A stretch of DNA of 50,696 nucleotides from Lachnospiraceae bacterium (GCA_017484135.1 JAFUTQ010000016.1:1-50696); one strand, 5' to 3'. Positions 16,238 to 25,007 are shown, counted from the stretch's first letter. Program-made: numbers and translations. The notes: generated by a model from the sequence alone, not told the origin.

Positions 16238-18949
16238 CTAACCTTCGGGCGTCGACGTGGTCGGGCTTGCATCGCTGTCCGGATCAGTTACATTCGGATT
16301 GGATATGCTGCCGTTCGGTGCGGTGCTTCCGTTGTCAAGAGAGCCGTTGGGCTGTGCGTCAGTTCCCGGGGAGGTACCGGGAGGACTCGGGGTATCATCG
16401 GTGGGATCGGTGATCTGCGTATAATCAGAACCGGCAGGCGTGTGGATATTGCAGGTGCTGTTTGCCATTTCATCCGTCAGGAGATAGGGACCGTCACCGC
16501 CGCTGGGTGAGCCGCCGATAATAAATACCTGTGTTACCCGGGAGGATTCCGGACAAAACGGACCGGCGGGCAATCCGGAGTCGGCACATATAGTAACGCT
16601 TACATGATGGTCGCATACATCCTTGGGAGCTGTGCCGGTTGCAAAATATTCTGTGATTGCCATGCTGCCCCGGGGATCTGCATCACATAACCCATTCACG
16701 GAAAGCTTTCCCGATTTCCGGCAGACGGATGCGGAGGTAATGCCGCTTGGCATGGGGAAGTTCCGGTATTCCAGACCTTCGTGAATCCGTTCCATGGCTT
16801 TTTTCCACAATACATTTCGCACAGAGGTGGAGCTTAATTTGGAATTGTCGTCATACCCGAGCCATACGGCGCAGGTGTAATATGGCGTGTACCCTGCAAA
16901 CAGCGCATCGCGGTTGGAGGTAGTAGTACCGGATTTCCCGGCAATCGCCATGTTTCCAAAGTTGACGCTGGATCCGGTTCCTTTTGTCACTACGTCCTCC
17001 ATGGCATTGGTCAGCAGCCATGCGGTGGTTTCCTTTAACACAGTATGAGTCTGCGGGGTGTTGTCAATCAGCACATTGCCGTTGTAGTCCAGAATCTTTG
17101 TATACATCCTTGGCTTGGTGTAGGTTCCGCTGTTGGCGATGGCCGCATAGGCCGCAGTCAGCTCCAGGTTCGTCACACCATTATACATACCGCCCAGACA
17201 CAGAGAGGGATTCGCATCGTTTTCATAATCTAAGGTAGTAAAGCCAAAGTTTTCCACATAGCTGTAGCACAAATCAACGCCAACGTCCGTCATGGTCTTT
17301 ACGGTTACGATGTTGATCGAGTTTGTAATTGCCTGACGAATCGTGGTAAACCCGGTATAGGTGTTGTCATAGTTGTGAACGACTGTTCCGTCCGGATAGC
17401 TCAAAGGCGCGTTGTCCTGTACCGAGGCGAGCGTCATCCCGCCGCTGTCAAGCGCCGGCGCAAAGGCAGCCAGAATCTTAAAGGTGGAACCGGGCTGACG
17501 GGGCGTGTCAGTCGCGCGGTTTAAGGTCTTGTTTGCGGTTTTTTCTCCGCGGCCGCCCACCAGTGCTTTTACCTCACCGGTATACTGATCGATTACCGTC
17601 ATGGAGGCCTGCGGCTGCAGAGTAAAGGTTACGCTTTCGCCTGTGTCGGGCACGGTATCGCCTTCCTCCATGATATCCTCTTTATACTGATCAATTGCAG
17701 CCTGTGCATCTTCTATGGATTTAAAGTTGATGTTGTAGTTTGCACCAGACCGACTGTTGTCCCGATAGTAGTTTAACATAGTCTGCTCGCTGTAGTTTTC
17801 TCGGGAGCCGTCTGCTTTGTCAATCGTCAGACGATAGGAGAAGGAGTATTGGGTCTGTCCGCTGTAATTGTCCGGATCGTTGATGACCTCATCGCAGATC
17901 TGCTGGATGGAGGGACTTTGTGTGGAGTAAATGGTCAGACCGCCGCTGTATACCGCACGATACGCCTGGGTTTCCGTGTAGCCCAGCTGCGTCATGAGGT
18001 CGTCCATTACCTGATCCGTCATGGCATCCACAAAATAGGAATTGATGGCGGAAGCATTTTCGGTAGAAGCATCTACCAGCTGAATGCGGGCATATACATC
18101 GTCCTCCAGTGCTTCTTCATATTCGGCAGCAGAAATATAGCCCTGATCCTTCATGGCATCCAGCACATCCTTGCGCCGGGCAGCATTCTTGTCCGGGTGA
18201 CTGATGGGGTTGTATGCAGTTGGACTTTTGGTAATGGCTGCGATTACGGCACATTCGGAAAGTGTCAGTTCAGAGACATCCTTGTTGAAATAGCGTTTGG
18301 ATGCAGCTTGTACACCCAAGGTATTTTGTCCAAGGTTGATGGTGTTCAGATAATTCTCCAGAATCCAGTCCTTTGACTGAACTTTTTCCAGCTGGATTGC
18401 CAGATACTGCTCCTGAATCTTGCGTTCCAGAGAATCAGAAAGTCCCTGCTCATTCATCCAGTCTGTAAAAACATTATTCTTCAGCAGCTGCTGGGTAATG
18501 GTGCTGGCTCCCTGATTAAAGTCAAAGCCGTTAGAAATACCGGAATAAGCCGCCCGGATGATTCCCTTGATGTCGATTCCGTTGTGGTCATAGAAACGGG
18601 CATCTTCAATGGCGACAAAGGCGCGCTGAAGGTCGATAGGGATCTGATCCAGGGTAACCGGCTCACGGTTGGAACCGGAAGCAACCAGGGTGGCAATTTC
18701 ATTGCCTTCATCATCCAGAACCACCGAGAGCTGTCCGCTGGGGCTGGCATCTATTTCATCGATGTCAGGTGCGGCATCAATGATTCCACGGATCACGCCG
18801 ACACCTGCACATATGCCTACTACTGCAATCAGGAAAAAGCAGACAAGCAGTGTCTTAAAAAATACGACGGTAAATTTCTTTCGTATCATGGTACCTTTGG
18901 AGGTGAGCTGCTGCTCCTTCCCGGAAGTACTCTTTTTCCCGTAATTCAT
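16238..18949 (-). CDS. ponA: class A penicillin-binding protein (PBP1A family)
   Basis: 903 residues, a bifunctional peptidoglycan glycosyltransferase/transpeptidase. A cytoplasmic basic tail and membrane helix (about 25-55) precede the GT51 domain with AIEDARFYDHNGID (catalytic Glu115), ASTITQQLLKNN and ITKSPTAYNP. The transpeptidase domain has the serine in RQPGSTFK (Ser488), the SIN motif and KSGTT. C-terminal to it is a cysteine-containing extension and a low-complexity Pro/Ser/Thr/Gly/Asn/Asp tail of about 60 residues, which is probably extracellular. ATG 18949 follows AAAGGAGA. Divergently transcribed from yigZ. Confidence 0.95.
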   Translation of the reverse strand: MNYGKKSTSGKEQQLTSKGTMIRKKFTVVFFKTLLVCFFLIAVVGICAGVGVIRGIIDAAPDIDEIDASPSGQLSVVLDDEGNEIATLVASGSNREPVTLDQIPIDLQRAFVAIEDARFYDHNGIDIKGIIRAAYSGISNGFDFNQGASTITQQLLKNNVFTDWMNEQGLSDSLERKIQEQYLAIQLEKVQSKDWILENYLNTINLGQNTLGVQAASKRYFNKDVSELTLSECAVIAAITKSPTAYNPISHPDKNAARRKDVLDAMKDQGYISAAEYEEALEDDVYARIQLVDASTENASAINSYFVDAMTDQVMDDLMTQLGYTETQAYRAVYSGGLTIYSTQSPSIQQICDEVINDPDNYSGQTQYSFSYRLTIDKADGSRENYSEQTMLNYYRDNSRSGANYNINFKSIEDAQAAIDQYKEDIMEEGDTVPDTGESVTFTLQPQASMTVIDQYTGEVKALVGGRGEKTANKTLNRATDTPRQPGSTFKILAAFAPALDSGGMTLASVQDNAPLSYPDGTVVHNYDNTYTGFTTIRQAITNSINIVTVKTMTDVGVDLCYSYVENFGFTTLDYENDANPSLCLGGMYNGVTNLELTAAYAAIANSGTYTKPRMYTKILDYNGNVLIDNTPQTHTVLKETTAWLLTNAMEDVVTKGTGSSVNFGNMAIAGKSGTTTSNRDALFAGYTPYYTCAVWLGYDDNSKLSSTSVRNVLWKKAMERIHEGLEYRNFPMPSGITSASVCRKSGKLSVNGLCDADPRGSMAITEYFATGTAPKDVCDHHVSVTICADSGLPAGPFCPESSRVTQVFIIGGSPSGGDGPYLLTDEMANSTCNIHTPAGSDYTQITDPTDDTPSPPGTSPGTDAQPNGSLDNGSTAPNGSISNPNVTDPDSDASPTTSTPEG

Positions 18950-18984
18950 AATCTGTCTCCTTTCAATATGGCTGCATTATTTTC

Positions 18985-18990
18985 ATTATA
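18985..18990 (-). promoter_or_regulatory. -10 element of the PBP1A promoter
   Basis: TATAAT on the minus strand with TG one base upstream (extended -10, TGTTATAAT); no good -35 at the standard distance. It drives the pbp gene, whose start is 36 bp downstream. Confidence 0.55.
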
Positions 18991-19026
18991 ACAAAAAGAT
19001 ACAAGGGAATAAAGAAAAAAGTGAAA

Positions 19027-19056
19027 TTGACCCCGGAATCAGGAATGTGCTATACT
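19027..19056 (+). promoter_or_regulatory. promoter of yigZ
   Basis: TTGACC (19027-19032), an 18-bp spacer and TATACT (19051-19056). Confidence 0.6.
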
Positions 19057-19083
19057 GAAGCAGCAGAGAAAAGGGGAGATGGC

Positions 19084-19749
19084 ATGCAGTCTCAAAAGAT
19101 TATTTATCGTGGTGGACAGGGAGAAATCGAGGAGAAAAAATCACGTTTTATCGCACATATTCAGCCTGCGGAAACGGAAGAGGAGGCGGCTGCCTATATC
19201 AGCCGGATCAAGAAGGAGTTCTGGGATGCGAGGCACAACTGTTCTGCTTTTGTGTTAGGAGAAAATCAGGAACTGACGCGCTGCTCGGATGATGGAGAGC
19301 CCTCGGGAACAGCCGGACGCCCGATGTTAGAGGTGCTTCTGCAGGAGGAGCTGCACAATGTGGTGGCGGTTGTGACAAGATATTTTGGCGGCACACTGCT
19401 GGGAACAGGCGGCTTGGTGCGGGCCTATCGGAAAGCAGTTTGTGAAGGGCTGGCCCATTGTACGCTTGCCGAAAAAAGGCAGGGGGTTATTTTAGAGCTC
19501 ATGCTTGGCTATCCTGAGATGGGAAAAATCCAATCTATGCTGGCCGGCGAGCGAATCCCACTGTTGGAGAGCGAATACGGGCAGCTGGTTCGGCTGAGAC
19601 TGGCGGTGGAACAGAGCAGAACGCAGTGGATTGAGGAGAAAATTACGGATCTTACCAGCGGACAGGCGCATCTGCATTGGGAGCAGCCGATGGCTTATGC
19701 AGTCATAGACGGAGAATTGGTATTGTTTGATGCGAAAAAAAATACTTGA
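19084..19749 (+). CDS. yigZ: YigZ/IMPACT (UPF0029) family protein
   Basis: 221 residues from ATG 19084, which has GGGGAGA upstream; the frame is open to 19021 but those codons overlap the promoter. The N-terminal Impact domain shows KKSRFIAHIQPAETEEEA, the ARHNCSAFV segment, DDGEPSGTAGRPML and VVTRYFGGTLLGTGGLVRAY. A C-terminal DUF1949-like domain follows. The family is broadly conserved; its role is not settled (eukaryotic IMPACT binds GCN1). The stop precedes tRNA-Gln by 44 bp and the tRNA promoter overlaps the end of the gene. Confidence 0.93.
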   Translation: MQSQKIIYRGGQGEIEEKKSRFIAHIQPAETEEEAAAYISRIKKEFWDARHNCSAFVLGENQELTRCSDDGEPSGTAGRPMLEVLLQEELHNVVAVVTRYFGGTLLGTGGLVRAYRKAVCEGLAHCTLAEKRQGVILELMLGYPEMGKIQSMLAGERIPLLESEYGQLVRLRLAVEQSRTQWIEEKITDLTSGQAHLHWEQPMAYAVIDGELVLFDAKKNT

Positions 19750-19774
19750 CTTATGCTGTAAAATCATGTATGAT
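19746..19774 (+). promoter_or_regulatory. promoter of tRNA-Gln
   Basis: TTGACT (19746-19751), a 17-bp spacer and TATGAT (19769-19774), 20 bp ahead of the tRNA; it overlaps the yigZ stop codon. Confidence 0.75.
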
Positions 19775-19793
19775 ATCAGATGTTGACACACAA

Positions 19794-19865
19794 AGGGCTA
19801 TCGCCAAACGGTAAGGCAACGGACTCTGACTCCGTCATTTCAAGGTTCGAATCCTTGTAGCCCTG
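19794..19865 (+). tRNA. tRNA-Gln (anticodon CTG)
   Basis: 72 nt cloverleaf: acceptor AGGGCTA with TAGCCCT, D arm GCC...GGC, anticodon arm with loop CTCTGAC (CTG at 19826-19828), T arm with GGTTCGAATCC, discriminator G. CCA is not encoded. The CTG isoacceptor reads CAG; a TTG isoacceptor must exist elsewhere to read CAA. Confidence 0.95.
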
Positions 19866-19870
19866 TTGAT

Positions 19871-19909
19871 TACACCACTTGTATTGTTGTATATGAGTGG
19901 TGTATTTTT
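19871..19909 (+). terminator. terminator of tRNA-Gln
   Basis: TACACCACT (19871-19879) and AGTGGTGTA (19896-19904) form a perfect 9-bp stem followed by TTTTT. Confidence 0.9.
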
Positions 19910-19965
19910 CTTACCTTTATTTGGCTTAGGCTGTATGGCGCATTTTTGAGAACAGGAGAAGAAAA

Positions 19966-20679
19966 ATGTATGTAATGGAAGGACGTGTAAGGTACAGCGA
20001 GGTAAACAGCGAACAGACAATGACACTTTCGTCGTTCCTGAAATATTTTCAGGATTGCTGTACTTTTGAGACGGAGGATCTTGGGATCGGCATCGACTTT
20101 ATGAATGAAAGACTGGTTACATGGATGCTTTCTTCCTGGCAGGTAGAGGTAAACCGGAATCCGAAATTCGGAGAAATGATACGTGTGAAAACCTGGCCAT
20201 ATGATTTCGGGGGATTTTACGGCTATCGCAATTTTGTGCTGGAGGATGAGTCGGGAGAAGTATGTGTGTACGCCAATTCGATCTGGGTTTTTATTGATAT
20301 CGGAATTGGAAAACCGACACGGATCCTGCCGGAGATACTGGACAAACATGTGATGGAAGAAAAATATGACATGATCTATGCACAGCGAAAAGTGAAAATG
20401 CCGGATGTGATGGAGGCGCTGCCGCGTGTCCCGATCATGAAATCTCAGATTGATACGAACCATCATGTGAACAATGAGCAGTATATTGCGATCGCGGAGC
20501 AATATCTGTCTGATAAGGAAAAAATTATTCAGATGCGGGCGGAGTACAAAAAGGCGGCGATCTTAGATTCTGTCATTTATCCGTTTGTAAAAAGGAAAGA
20601 CGATACCGTGTATGTATCCCTGAAGGATGAAATCGGAAAGTCTTATGTTGATATTCAGTTTGATGTAGAACAGGAGTAG
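19966..20679 (+). CDS. acyl-ACP thioesterase (FatA/FatB-like)
   Basis: 237 residues, a double hot-dog fold thioesterase that releases fatty acids from acyl carrier protein. Family features: MEGRVRYSEVNSEQTMTLSSFLKYFQDC at the N terminus, VEVNRNPKFGEMIRVKTWPYDF, and in the second repeat MKSQIDTNHHVNNEQYI, where the Asn/His in DTNHHVNN match the active-site region of the plant enzymes. Bacterial homologues are frequent in Clostridia. An AGGAGAAG ribosome binding site precedes the start. The next gene begins five bases after the stop, so the two form an operon. Confidence 0.9.
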   Translation: MYVMEGRVRYSEVNSEQTMTLSSFLKYFQDCCTFETEDLGIGIDFMNERLVTWMLSSWQVEVNRNPKFGEMIRVKTWPYDFGGFYGYRNFVLEDESGEVCVYANSIWVFIDIGIGKPTRILPEILDKHVMEEKYDMIYAQRKVKMPDVMEALPRVPIMKSQIDTNHHVNNEQYIAIAEQYLSDKEKIIQMRAEYKKAAILDSVIYPFVKRKDDTVYVSLKDEIGKSYVDIQFDVEQE

Positions 20680-20684
20680 TTTTC

Positions 20685-21524
20685 ATGCAGATTGGGGAAT
20701 ACCAGACGCTTGAAATTGTGAAGCGTGTGGAATTTGGTGTATATCTGGCGGAGCATCCCTCGGATGAAACACGGGTTTTGCTGCCGAAAAAACAGATTCC
20801 GGAGCATGCGGCAGTGGGAGATTCGGTGGAGGTATTTATCTACAGGGATTCCAAGGATCGTCTCATCGCTACAACCAACAGACCGAAACTGAAACTGGGT
20901 GGAGTGGCAGTTCTTCGGGTGGTGGAGTTGAACCGGATCGGAGCTTTTTTGGACTGGGGACTGGAGAAGGATTTGTTTCTTCCTTATAAGCAGATGACGC
21001 AGAAGGTTGCGGTGGGGGATGAGGTGCTGGTCACAATGTATCTTGACCGCAGCCGCAGACTCTGTGCCAGTATGGAGGGGATCTATGAACTGTTGTCCAC
21101 CGATTCACCCTATCAGGAAGGGGATACGGTGGAGGGAAGGGTGTATGAGTTTGGACATGATTTTGGCACCTTTGTGGCTGTGGACGATCAATATTCGGCG
21201 ATGATTCCAAGACATGAGGATTGTTCGCATCTGCGTATCGGCGATGTAATTCAGGCAGAGGTAACAAAGGTCAAGCCGGATGGAAAGCTGGATTTGACGA
21301 TTCGCAAGAGGGCATATATGCAGTTGGATGAGGATGCCGAAAAGATCATGGAGCTTCTTGAGGAATATGCGGGAGTTCTGCCCTTTTCCGAAAAAGCGTC
21401 CCCGGAGGTGATCCGGCGGGAAACAGGACTGAGCAAGGCGGCATTCAAACGTGCCGTTGGCAGCCTGTATCGTCAGAGGCGGATTGAACTTACGGATCAT
21501 AAAATCCGAAAGATAGAAGCATGA
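20685..21524 (+). CDS. cvfB: CvfB-type S1 RNA-binding protein
   Basis: 279 residues with three S1-like beta-barrel segments (about 1-60, 70-135, 145-210) and a C-terminal winged-helix (DUF-like end FSEKASPEVIRRETGLSKAAFKRAVGSLYRQRRIEL). This is the layout of CvfB/YitL, an RNA-binding regulator of virulence or metabolic genes in Firmicutes. Motifs such as GGVAVLRVVELNRIGAFLDWGLEKDLFLPY are typical. It is co-transcribed with the thioesterase upstream. Confidence 0.9.
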   Translation: MQIGEYQTLEIVKRVEFGVYLAEHPSDETRVLLPKKQIPEHAAVGDSVEVFIYRDSKDRLIATTNRPKLKLGGVAVLRVVELNRIGAFLDWGLEKDLFLPYKQMTQKVAVGDEVLVTMYLDRSRRLCASMEGIYELLSTDSPYQEGDTVEGRVYEFGHDFGTFVAVDDQYSAMIPRHEDCSHLRIGDVIQAEVTKVKPDGKLDLTIRKRAYMQLDEDAEKIMELLEEYAGVLPFSEKASPEVIRRETGLSKAAFKRAVGSLYRQRRIELTDHKIRKIEA

Positions 21525-21563
21525 TGGTTCAATAGCAGGATATAGCAAGAAAGGATGATAGTT

Positions 21564-21944
21564 ATGAAGCGTGTAATCGCAACAGACAAGGCACCGGCAG
21601 CGATCGGACCGTATTCTCAGGCAATTGAAGTAAACGGAATGGTTTATACATCCGGTGTGATTCCGGTAATCCCGGAGACGGGAATCATTCCCGAGGGCTC
21701 CGCGGAGCAGGCAAAGCAGGCATTGACCAATTTGTCCGCGCTGCTGGAGGCGGCCGGCTCGGGAATGGATCAGGTGGTAAAGACTACGGTGTTTATCAAA
21801 GAAATGAATGATTTTTCGGACATCAACGAGGTGTATCGCACGTTTTTTACGGAGCCTTTTCCGGCCAGAAGCTGCGTGGAGGTTGCCCGTTTGCCGAAGG
21901 ATGTGCTGTTGGAAATTGAAGCGGTTGCGGTTATAAACGGATAG
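21564..21944 (+). CDS. ridA: RidA family reactive-intermediate deaminase
   Basis: 126 residues from ATG 21564 (AAAGGATG upstream; ATG 21555 would be too close). RidA hydrolyses 2-aminoacrylate-type enamines/imines from PLP enzymes. The sequence has the full family pattern: APAAIGPYSQAIEVNGMVYTSG, the catalytic-site arginine in PARSCVEVARLPKDVLLEIEAVAV. Its stop codon is directly followed by repeat R1 copy A. Confidence 0.95.
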   Translation: MKRVIATDKAPAAIGPYSQAIEVNGMVYTSGVIPVIPETGIIPEGSAEQAKQALTNLSALLEAAGSGMDQVVKTTVFIKEMNDFSDINEVYRTFFTEPFPARSCVEVARLPKDVLLEIEAVAVING

Positions 21945-22050
21945 CACCCCTGCGCGGGTAAAATCGAACAGGGAAGACGATCTTCCCTGCTCGTTGCGCG
22001 GGGTGCGTCCGACGCAAGTCGGAATATTTCCTTACGCACCCCTGCGCATA
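21944..22050 (-). repeat. dispersed structured repeat R1, copy A
   Basis: Read on the minus strand it starts with TTATGCGCAGGGGTGCG at the T-tract of a terminator and folds into two hairpins: GGGGTGCGT...ACGCACCCC enclosing TCCGAC/GTCGGA, then CGAGCAGGGAAG/CTTCCCTGTTCG. The end repeats CGCGCAGGGGTGC. Three further copies are at 25041, 39181 and 50556. Confidence 0.85.
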
Positions 22051-22082
22051 AAAAATGCCGCACCATCTGTGCGGCATTTTGC
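22050..22082. terminator. bidirectional terminator between ridA and yjfB
   Basis: AAAATGCCGCAC (22052-22063) and GTGCGGCATTTT (22069-22080) form a perfect 12-bp stem with a 5-nt loop. T-tracts exist on both strands; the minus-strand tract runs into repeat R1 copy A. Confidence 0.9.
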
Positions 22083-22116
22083 AATGAAACAAATCACTGT
22101 TAAGGTATCATTCAGC

Positions 22117-22311
22117 TTATACGGATACATCGAAATTGGAACCGACTGCAGGATTGACAGAATTTTCCAGTGCCCTTATCATACCGTTAGAAAGCAAATC
22201 TGTCATATCCAGCTGGTTGCTCAACATTGCCAGACCAATGGTTTCGCCTGTTTTGGTAGTGGCAGTATTCAATGCATACAAAGCTGTGTTGTTTAATGCG
22301 GTGATGTCCAT
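22117..22311 (-). CDS. YjfB-type putative motility protein
   Basis: 64 residues from the ATG at 22311, preceded by AAAGGAGG at ideal distance; the upstream GTG overlaps the ribosome binding site. It has the small YjfB-motility pattern: MDITAL at the start, a helical middle with LAMLSNQLDMTD, and the end VNPAVGSNFDVSV. These short proteins accompany flagellar regulons in Clostridia and Bacilli, with unknown mechanism, and their presence suggests a flagellated host. Divergent from trxB. Confidence 0.75.
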   Translation of the reverse strand: MDITALNNTALYALNTATTKTGETIGLAMLSNQLDMTDLLSNGMIRALENSVNPAVGSNFDVSV

Positions 22312-22399
22312 ACGAGGCACCTCCTTTCCACTTTAGTATATTATGACATGAGAGGAAGAAAAAAGCAAGGAAAAAGATAGAAAAGAATAGGAGAAAATT

Positions 22400-23329
22400 A
22401 TGTATGATGTAGTGATTATCGGGAGCGGTTCGGCCGGATTATCCGCAGCGATCTATGCGGCAAGAGCCAGACTGGATACGCTGGTTTTGGAAGCGGCACC
22501 CATGAGCGGCGGACAAATTCTGAACACCTATGAGGTGGACAACTATCCGGGCATTCCGGGAGTGAGCGGATTTGAACTGGGACAGAAGCTGCGCGAGCAT
22601 GCGGACAAACTGGGAATCAAATTCCAAACCTCCGGGGTGCTCGCTGTTGAGGATTGCGGGAATTACAAGCTTGTAAAAACCAAAAAGGAGGAAATCGAGA
22701 CAAGGACAGTGATTCTTGCTACCGGAGCGAAGCATCGTAAGCTGGAGGTTCCGGGAGAGGATCAGTTTACCGGAGCGGGGGTTTCCTATTGTGCGACCTG
22801 CGACGGGGCATTTTTCCGTGACAAGACGGTGGCGGTCGTCGGCGGCGGGGATGTGGCGCTGGAGGATGCCATTTTTCTTGCCCGTGGATGTGCAAGGGTT
22901 TATCTGATTCATAGAAGGGATTCCTTTCGCGGAGCAAAAGTTTTGCAGGAACAGGCATTGTCCAGTGAGAAGATTGTACCGCTTTATGACAGCGAGGTAA
23001 AAGAGATTACGGGAAACGATACAGTAGAGAAAATTCTCGTATATAACAATAAGAAGAAGATCGAAGAGGAGCTGGAGGTAAACGGAGTATTTATTGCAGT
23101 GGGCATACAGCCGGAAAATCAACTGGCAGCATCGCTGACGGCATTGGATGAGCAGGGCTATATTGTAGCGGGAGAGGACTGCGTGACCTCGGTGCCGGGG
23201 ATCTTTGCCGCGGGCGATATACGCACAAAAAAATTGAGGCAGGTAATCACTGCTGCTGCAGACGGAGCCAATGCAATTACCTCGGTAGAGGATTATTTGT
23301 TATTCTCCAGCGCCGAGCTACGCACTTGA
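22400..23329 (+). CDS. trxB: thioredoxin reductase
   Basis: 309 residues, an FAD/NADPH flavoenzyme reducing thioredoxin. FAD-binding IIGSGSAGLSAAIYAAR, the redox-active CATC (Cys131/Cys134) in GVSYCATCDGAFF, NADPH-binding VVGGGDVALEDA with HRRDSFR, and the C-terminal FAD motif GIFAAGDIRTKKLRQVITAAADGA are all present. The last residues (about SSAELRT) are encoded by the start of repeat family R3, so the C terminus may have been altered by the repeat. Confidence 0.95.
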   Translation: MYDVVIIGSGSAGLSAAIYAARARLDTLVLEAAPMSGGQILNTYEVDNYPGIPGVSGFELGQKLREHADKLGIKFQTSGVLAVEDCGNYKLVKTKKEEIETRTVILATGAKHRKLEVPGEDQFTGAGVSYCATCDGAFFRDKTVAVVGGGDVALEDAIFLARGCARVYLIHRRDSFRGAKVLQEQALSSEKIVPLYDSEVKEITGNDTVEKILVYNNKKKIEEELEVNGVFIAVGIQPENQLAASLTALDEQGYIVAGEDCVTSVPGIFAAGDIRTKKLRQVITAAADGANAITSVEDYLLFSSAELRT

Positions 23330-23594
23330 TGTGGGGCTGCGGCGAGAATGTGATTCATGTGTGAGGGGCGGCTTTTGCGTCAGCAAAACTATAAATGCCG
23401 CCCCGAATGTTACAATTCAGCGGCCAACTGGCTGGACGCTGAATGATAACGATTATGAACATGATGTGGGGCTGCGGCGAGAACGTGATTGATGTGTGAG
23501 GGGCGGCTTTTGCGTCAGCAAAACTATAAATGCCGCCCCGAATGTTACAATTCAGCGGCCACTGGCTGGACGCTGAATTGTAACGATTATTTGA
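23315..23594 (+). repeat. tandem duplication of repeat R3 after trxB
   Basis: A unit of 135 nt (23328-23462) is repeated nearly identically at 23463-23594. Each unit contains a GGGGCGGC/GCCGCCCC hairpin and an AATTCAGCG/CGCTGAATT hairpin. In the second unit the latter extends to a 14-bp perfect stem, GTTACAATTCAGCG with CGCTGAATTGTAAC. The hairpins may act as trxB terminators. A partial third copy is at 41752. Confidence 0.85.
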
Positions 23595-23601
23595 TTAAGG
23601 G

Positions 23602-23630
23602 TTGACATGGAAATAATCCCCTGCTATAAT
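23602..23630 (+). promoter_or_regulatory. consensus sigma-A promoter of the NlpC/P60 hydrolase gene
   Basis: TTGACA (23602-23607), exactly 17 bp, TATAAT (23625-23630): a perfect consensus promoter 110 bp ahead of the start codon. Confidence 0.9.
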
Positions 23631-23644
23631 GTTTCTGTAATAAT

Positions 23645-23661
23645 TGTAACAAAATCGTAAC
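23645..23661 (+). promoter_or_regulatory. possible WalR-type operator
   Basis: TGTAAC-N5-CGTAAC lies just after the transcription start. The WalR consensus is TGTWAH-N5-TGTWAH, so one base differs. WalRK controls wall hydrolases of the downstream kind; a site after the promoter would suggest repression. This is weak evidence from a short motif. Confidence 0.3.
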
Positions 23662-23740
23662 AAATAGGAAAAACAAAACTCCATGTGCCTATGGGTGCAG
23701 AGTGCGAACACACAGAAACGGATAAGATTTGGAGGAAAAC

Positions 23741-25000
23741 ATGAGAAAGAATGCCTTGAAGATGTCTGTTTACAGCGTTTTGAGTGCAGCGTTGGTAACG
23801 AGTACAGTGATTCCGGTTTCGGCAGCATTGACCGCCGGTGTTACGGGTGTACTGGAGGAGACGAACCATGTCGGGCCTGTGGCCGGTGTGACGTTGACAT
23901 TTTCGAATTACATGGTAGAGAACGAATTGTCCATCCGGAAAAATACGGCGCCTACAGTTACAGAATCTACGGAAATTACGGAAACTGCGGAAACTACGGA
24001 AGCTCCTGAGATTACGGAGGCATTAGCAGCGGAAGAGGCAGCAGAAAATCCTTATGCAGACATTGCGATTGCTCAGGTAAATAATTATGTGAATATCCGA
24101 AGTGAAGCATCAGAAGAGGGAGAAGTGCTCGGAAAGCTTTATAACAATTCGGCAGCGACTGTTGAGGGAGAAGAAAACGGTTGGTATAAAATAACATCCG
24201 GCACGGTGAACGGATATGTGAAATCCGAGTATGTGGTGGTTGGAAATGAGGAGCTGGCAAGAGAAGTCAGCCGCCGCGTGGCAACCGTCAATACAGAGAC
24301 CTTGTTTGTAAGGGAGGAGCCCACAACAGAGTCAGTAAAGCTCGGAATGGTAGCACAGCAGGATGACTTGACGGTTTTGGATGAGTCGACCGAGGGCTGG
24401 ATCAAGGTTACCATCGAAGAGGGAGAGGGTTATGTAGCCAGTGAATATGTGACGCTGTCTACAGAATTTGTACAGGCAGAATCCAAGGCAGAGGAAGAAG
24501 CAAGACTGGCAAAAGAAGAAGAAGAACGGAAAGCTGCCGCTGCTGCGGCTGCAGCAGCGCTTGCAGAAAAGAATAAAAGCACACAGTCTGACAGCTCGTC
24601 AAGTCAGGGAGCTTCGGAGAATGCGCCCGTCCAGACCTATAATCCGCCGACCGGAGGTTCGGGACAGGATGTTGCAAATTTTGCATGTCAGTTTGTCGGC
24701 AATCCGTATGTCCGCGGTGGGTCAAGCCTTACCAATGGTGCGGACTGTTCCGGATTTGTCATGGCGGTATATGCACAATTTGGCGTGAGTCTGCCGCATT
24801 CTTCCGGCGCAATGCGGAGCTGCGGATACGGGGTAAGTCTTGATGAGATTCAGCCCGGAGACATCGTATGCTATAGCGGTCATGTGGGAATTTACGTTGG
24901 AAACAACACCATTGTACATGCGAGTACACCGTCAACCGGAATCAAGTATACGTCCCCGGTTAATTACCATACGATCTTGGCAATTCGAAGAATATTCTAG
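23741..25000 (+). CDS. secreted NlpC/P60 cell-wall endopeptidase with two SH3 domains
   Basis: 419 residues from ATG 23741 (GGAGG five bases upstream). A signal peptide (about 1-30, ending near VSAA) is followed by a Thr/Glu-rich linker, two bacterial SH3 domains (about 105-165 and 180-240), an Ala/Glu/Lys helix and a Ser-rich linker, and a C-terminal NlpC/P60 domain. The catalytic Cys is in GADCSGF, the histidines in GHVGIYVG and IVHAS. It likely cleaves D-Glu-mesoDAP type stem-peptide bonds in peptidoglycan. Strong dedicated promoter. Confidence 0.92.
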   Translation: MRKNALKMSVYSVLSAALVTSTVIPVSAALTAGVTGVLEETNHVGPVAGVTLTFSNYMVENELSIRKNTAPTVTESTEITETAETTEAPEITEALAAEEAAENPYADIAIAQVNNYVNIRSEASEEGEVLGKLYNNSAATVEGEENGWYKITSGTVNGYVKSEYVVVGNEELAREVSRRVATVNTETLFVREEPTTESVKLGMVAQQDDLTVLDESTEGWIKVTIEEGEGYVASEYVTLSTEFVQAESKAEEEARLAKEEEERKAAAAAAAAALAEKNKSTQSDSSSSQGASENAPVQTYNPPTGGSGQDVANFACQFVGNPYVRGGSSLTNGADCSGFVMAVYAQFGVSLPHSSGAMRSCGYGVSLDEIQPGDIVCYSGHVGIYVGNNTIVHASTPSTGIKYTSPVNYHTILAIRRIF

Positions 25001-25007
25001 GACAAGC

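Noticed and set aside
23328-23594. Tandem units read as a possible CRISPR
   Set aside because: Only two 135-nt units with no spacers; no cas genes in the window.
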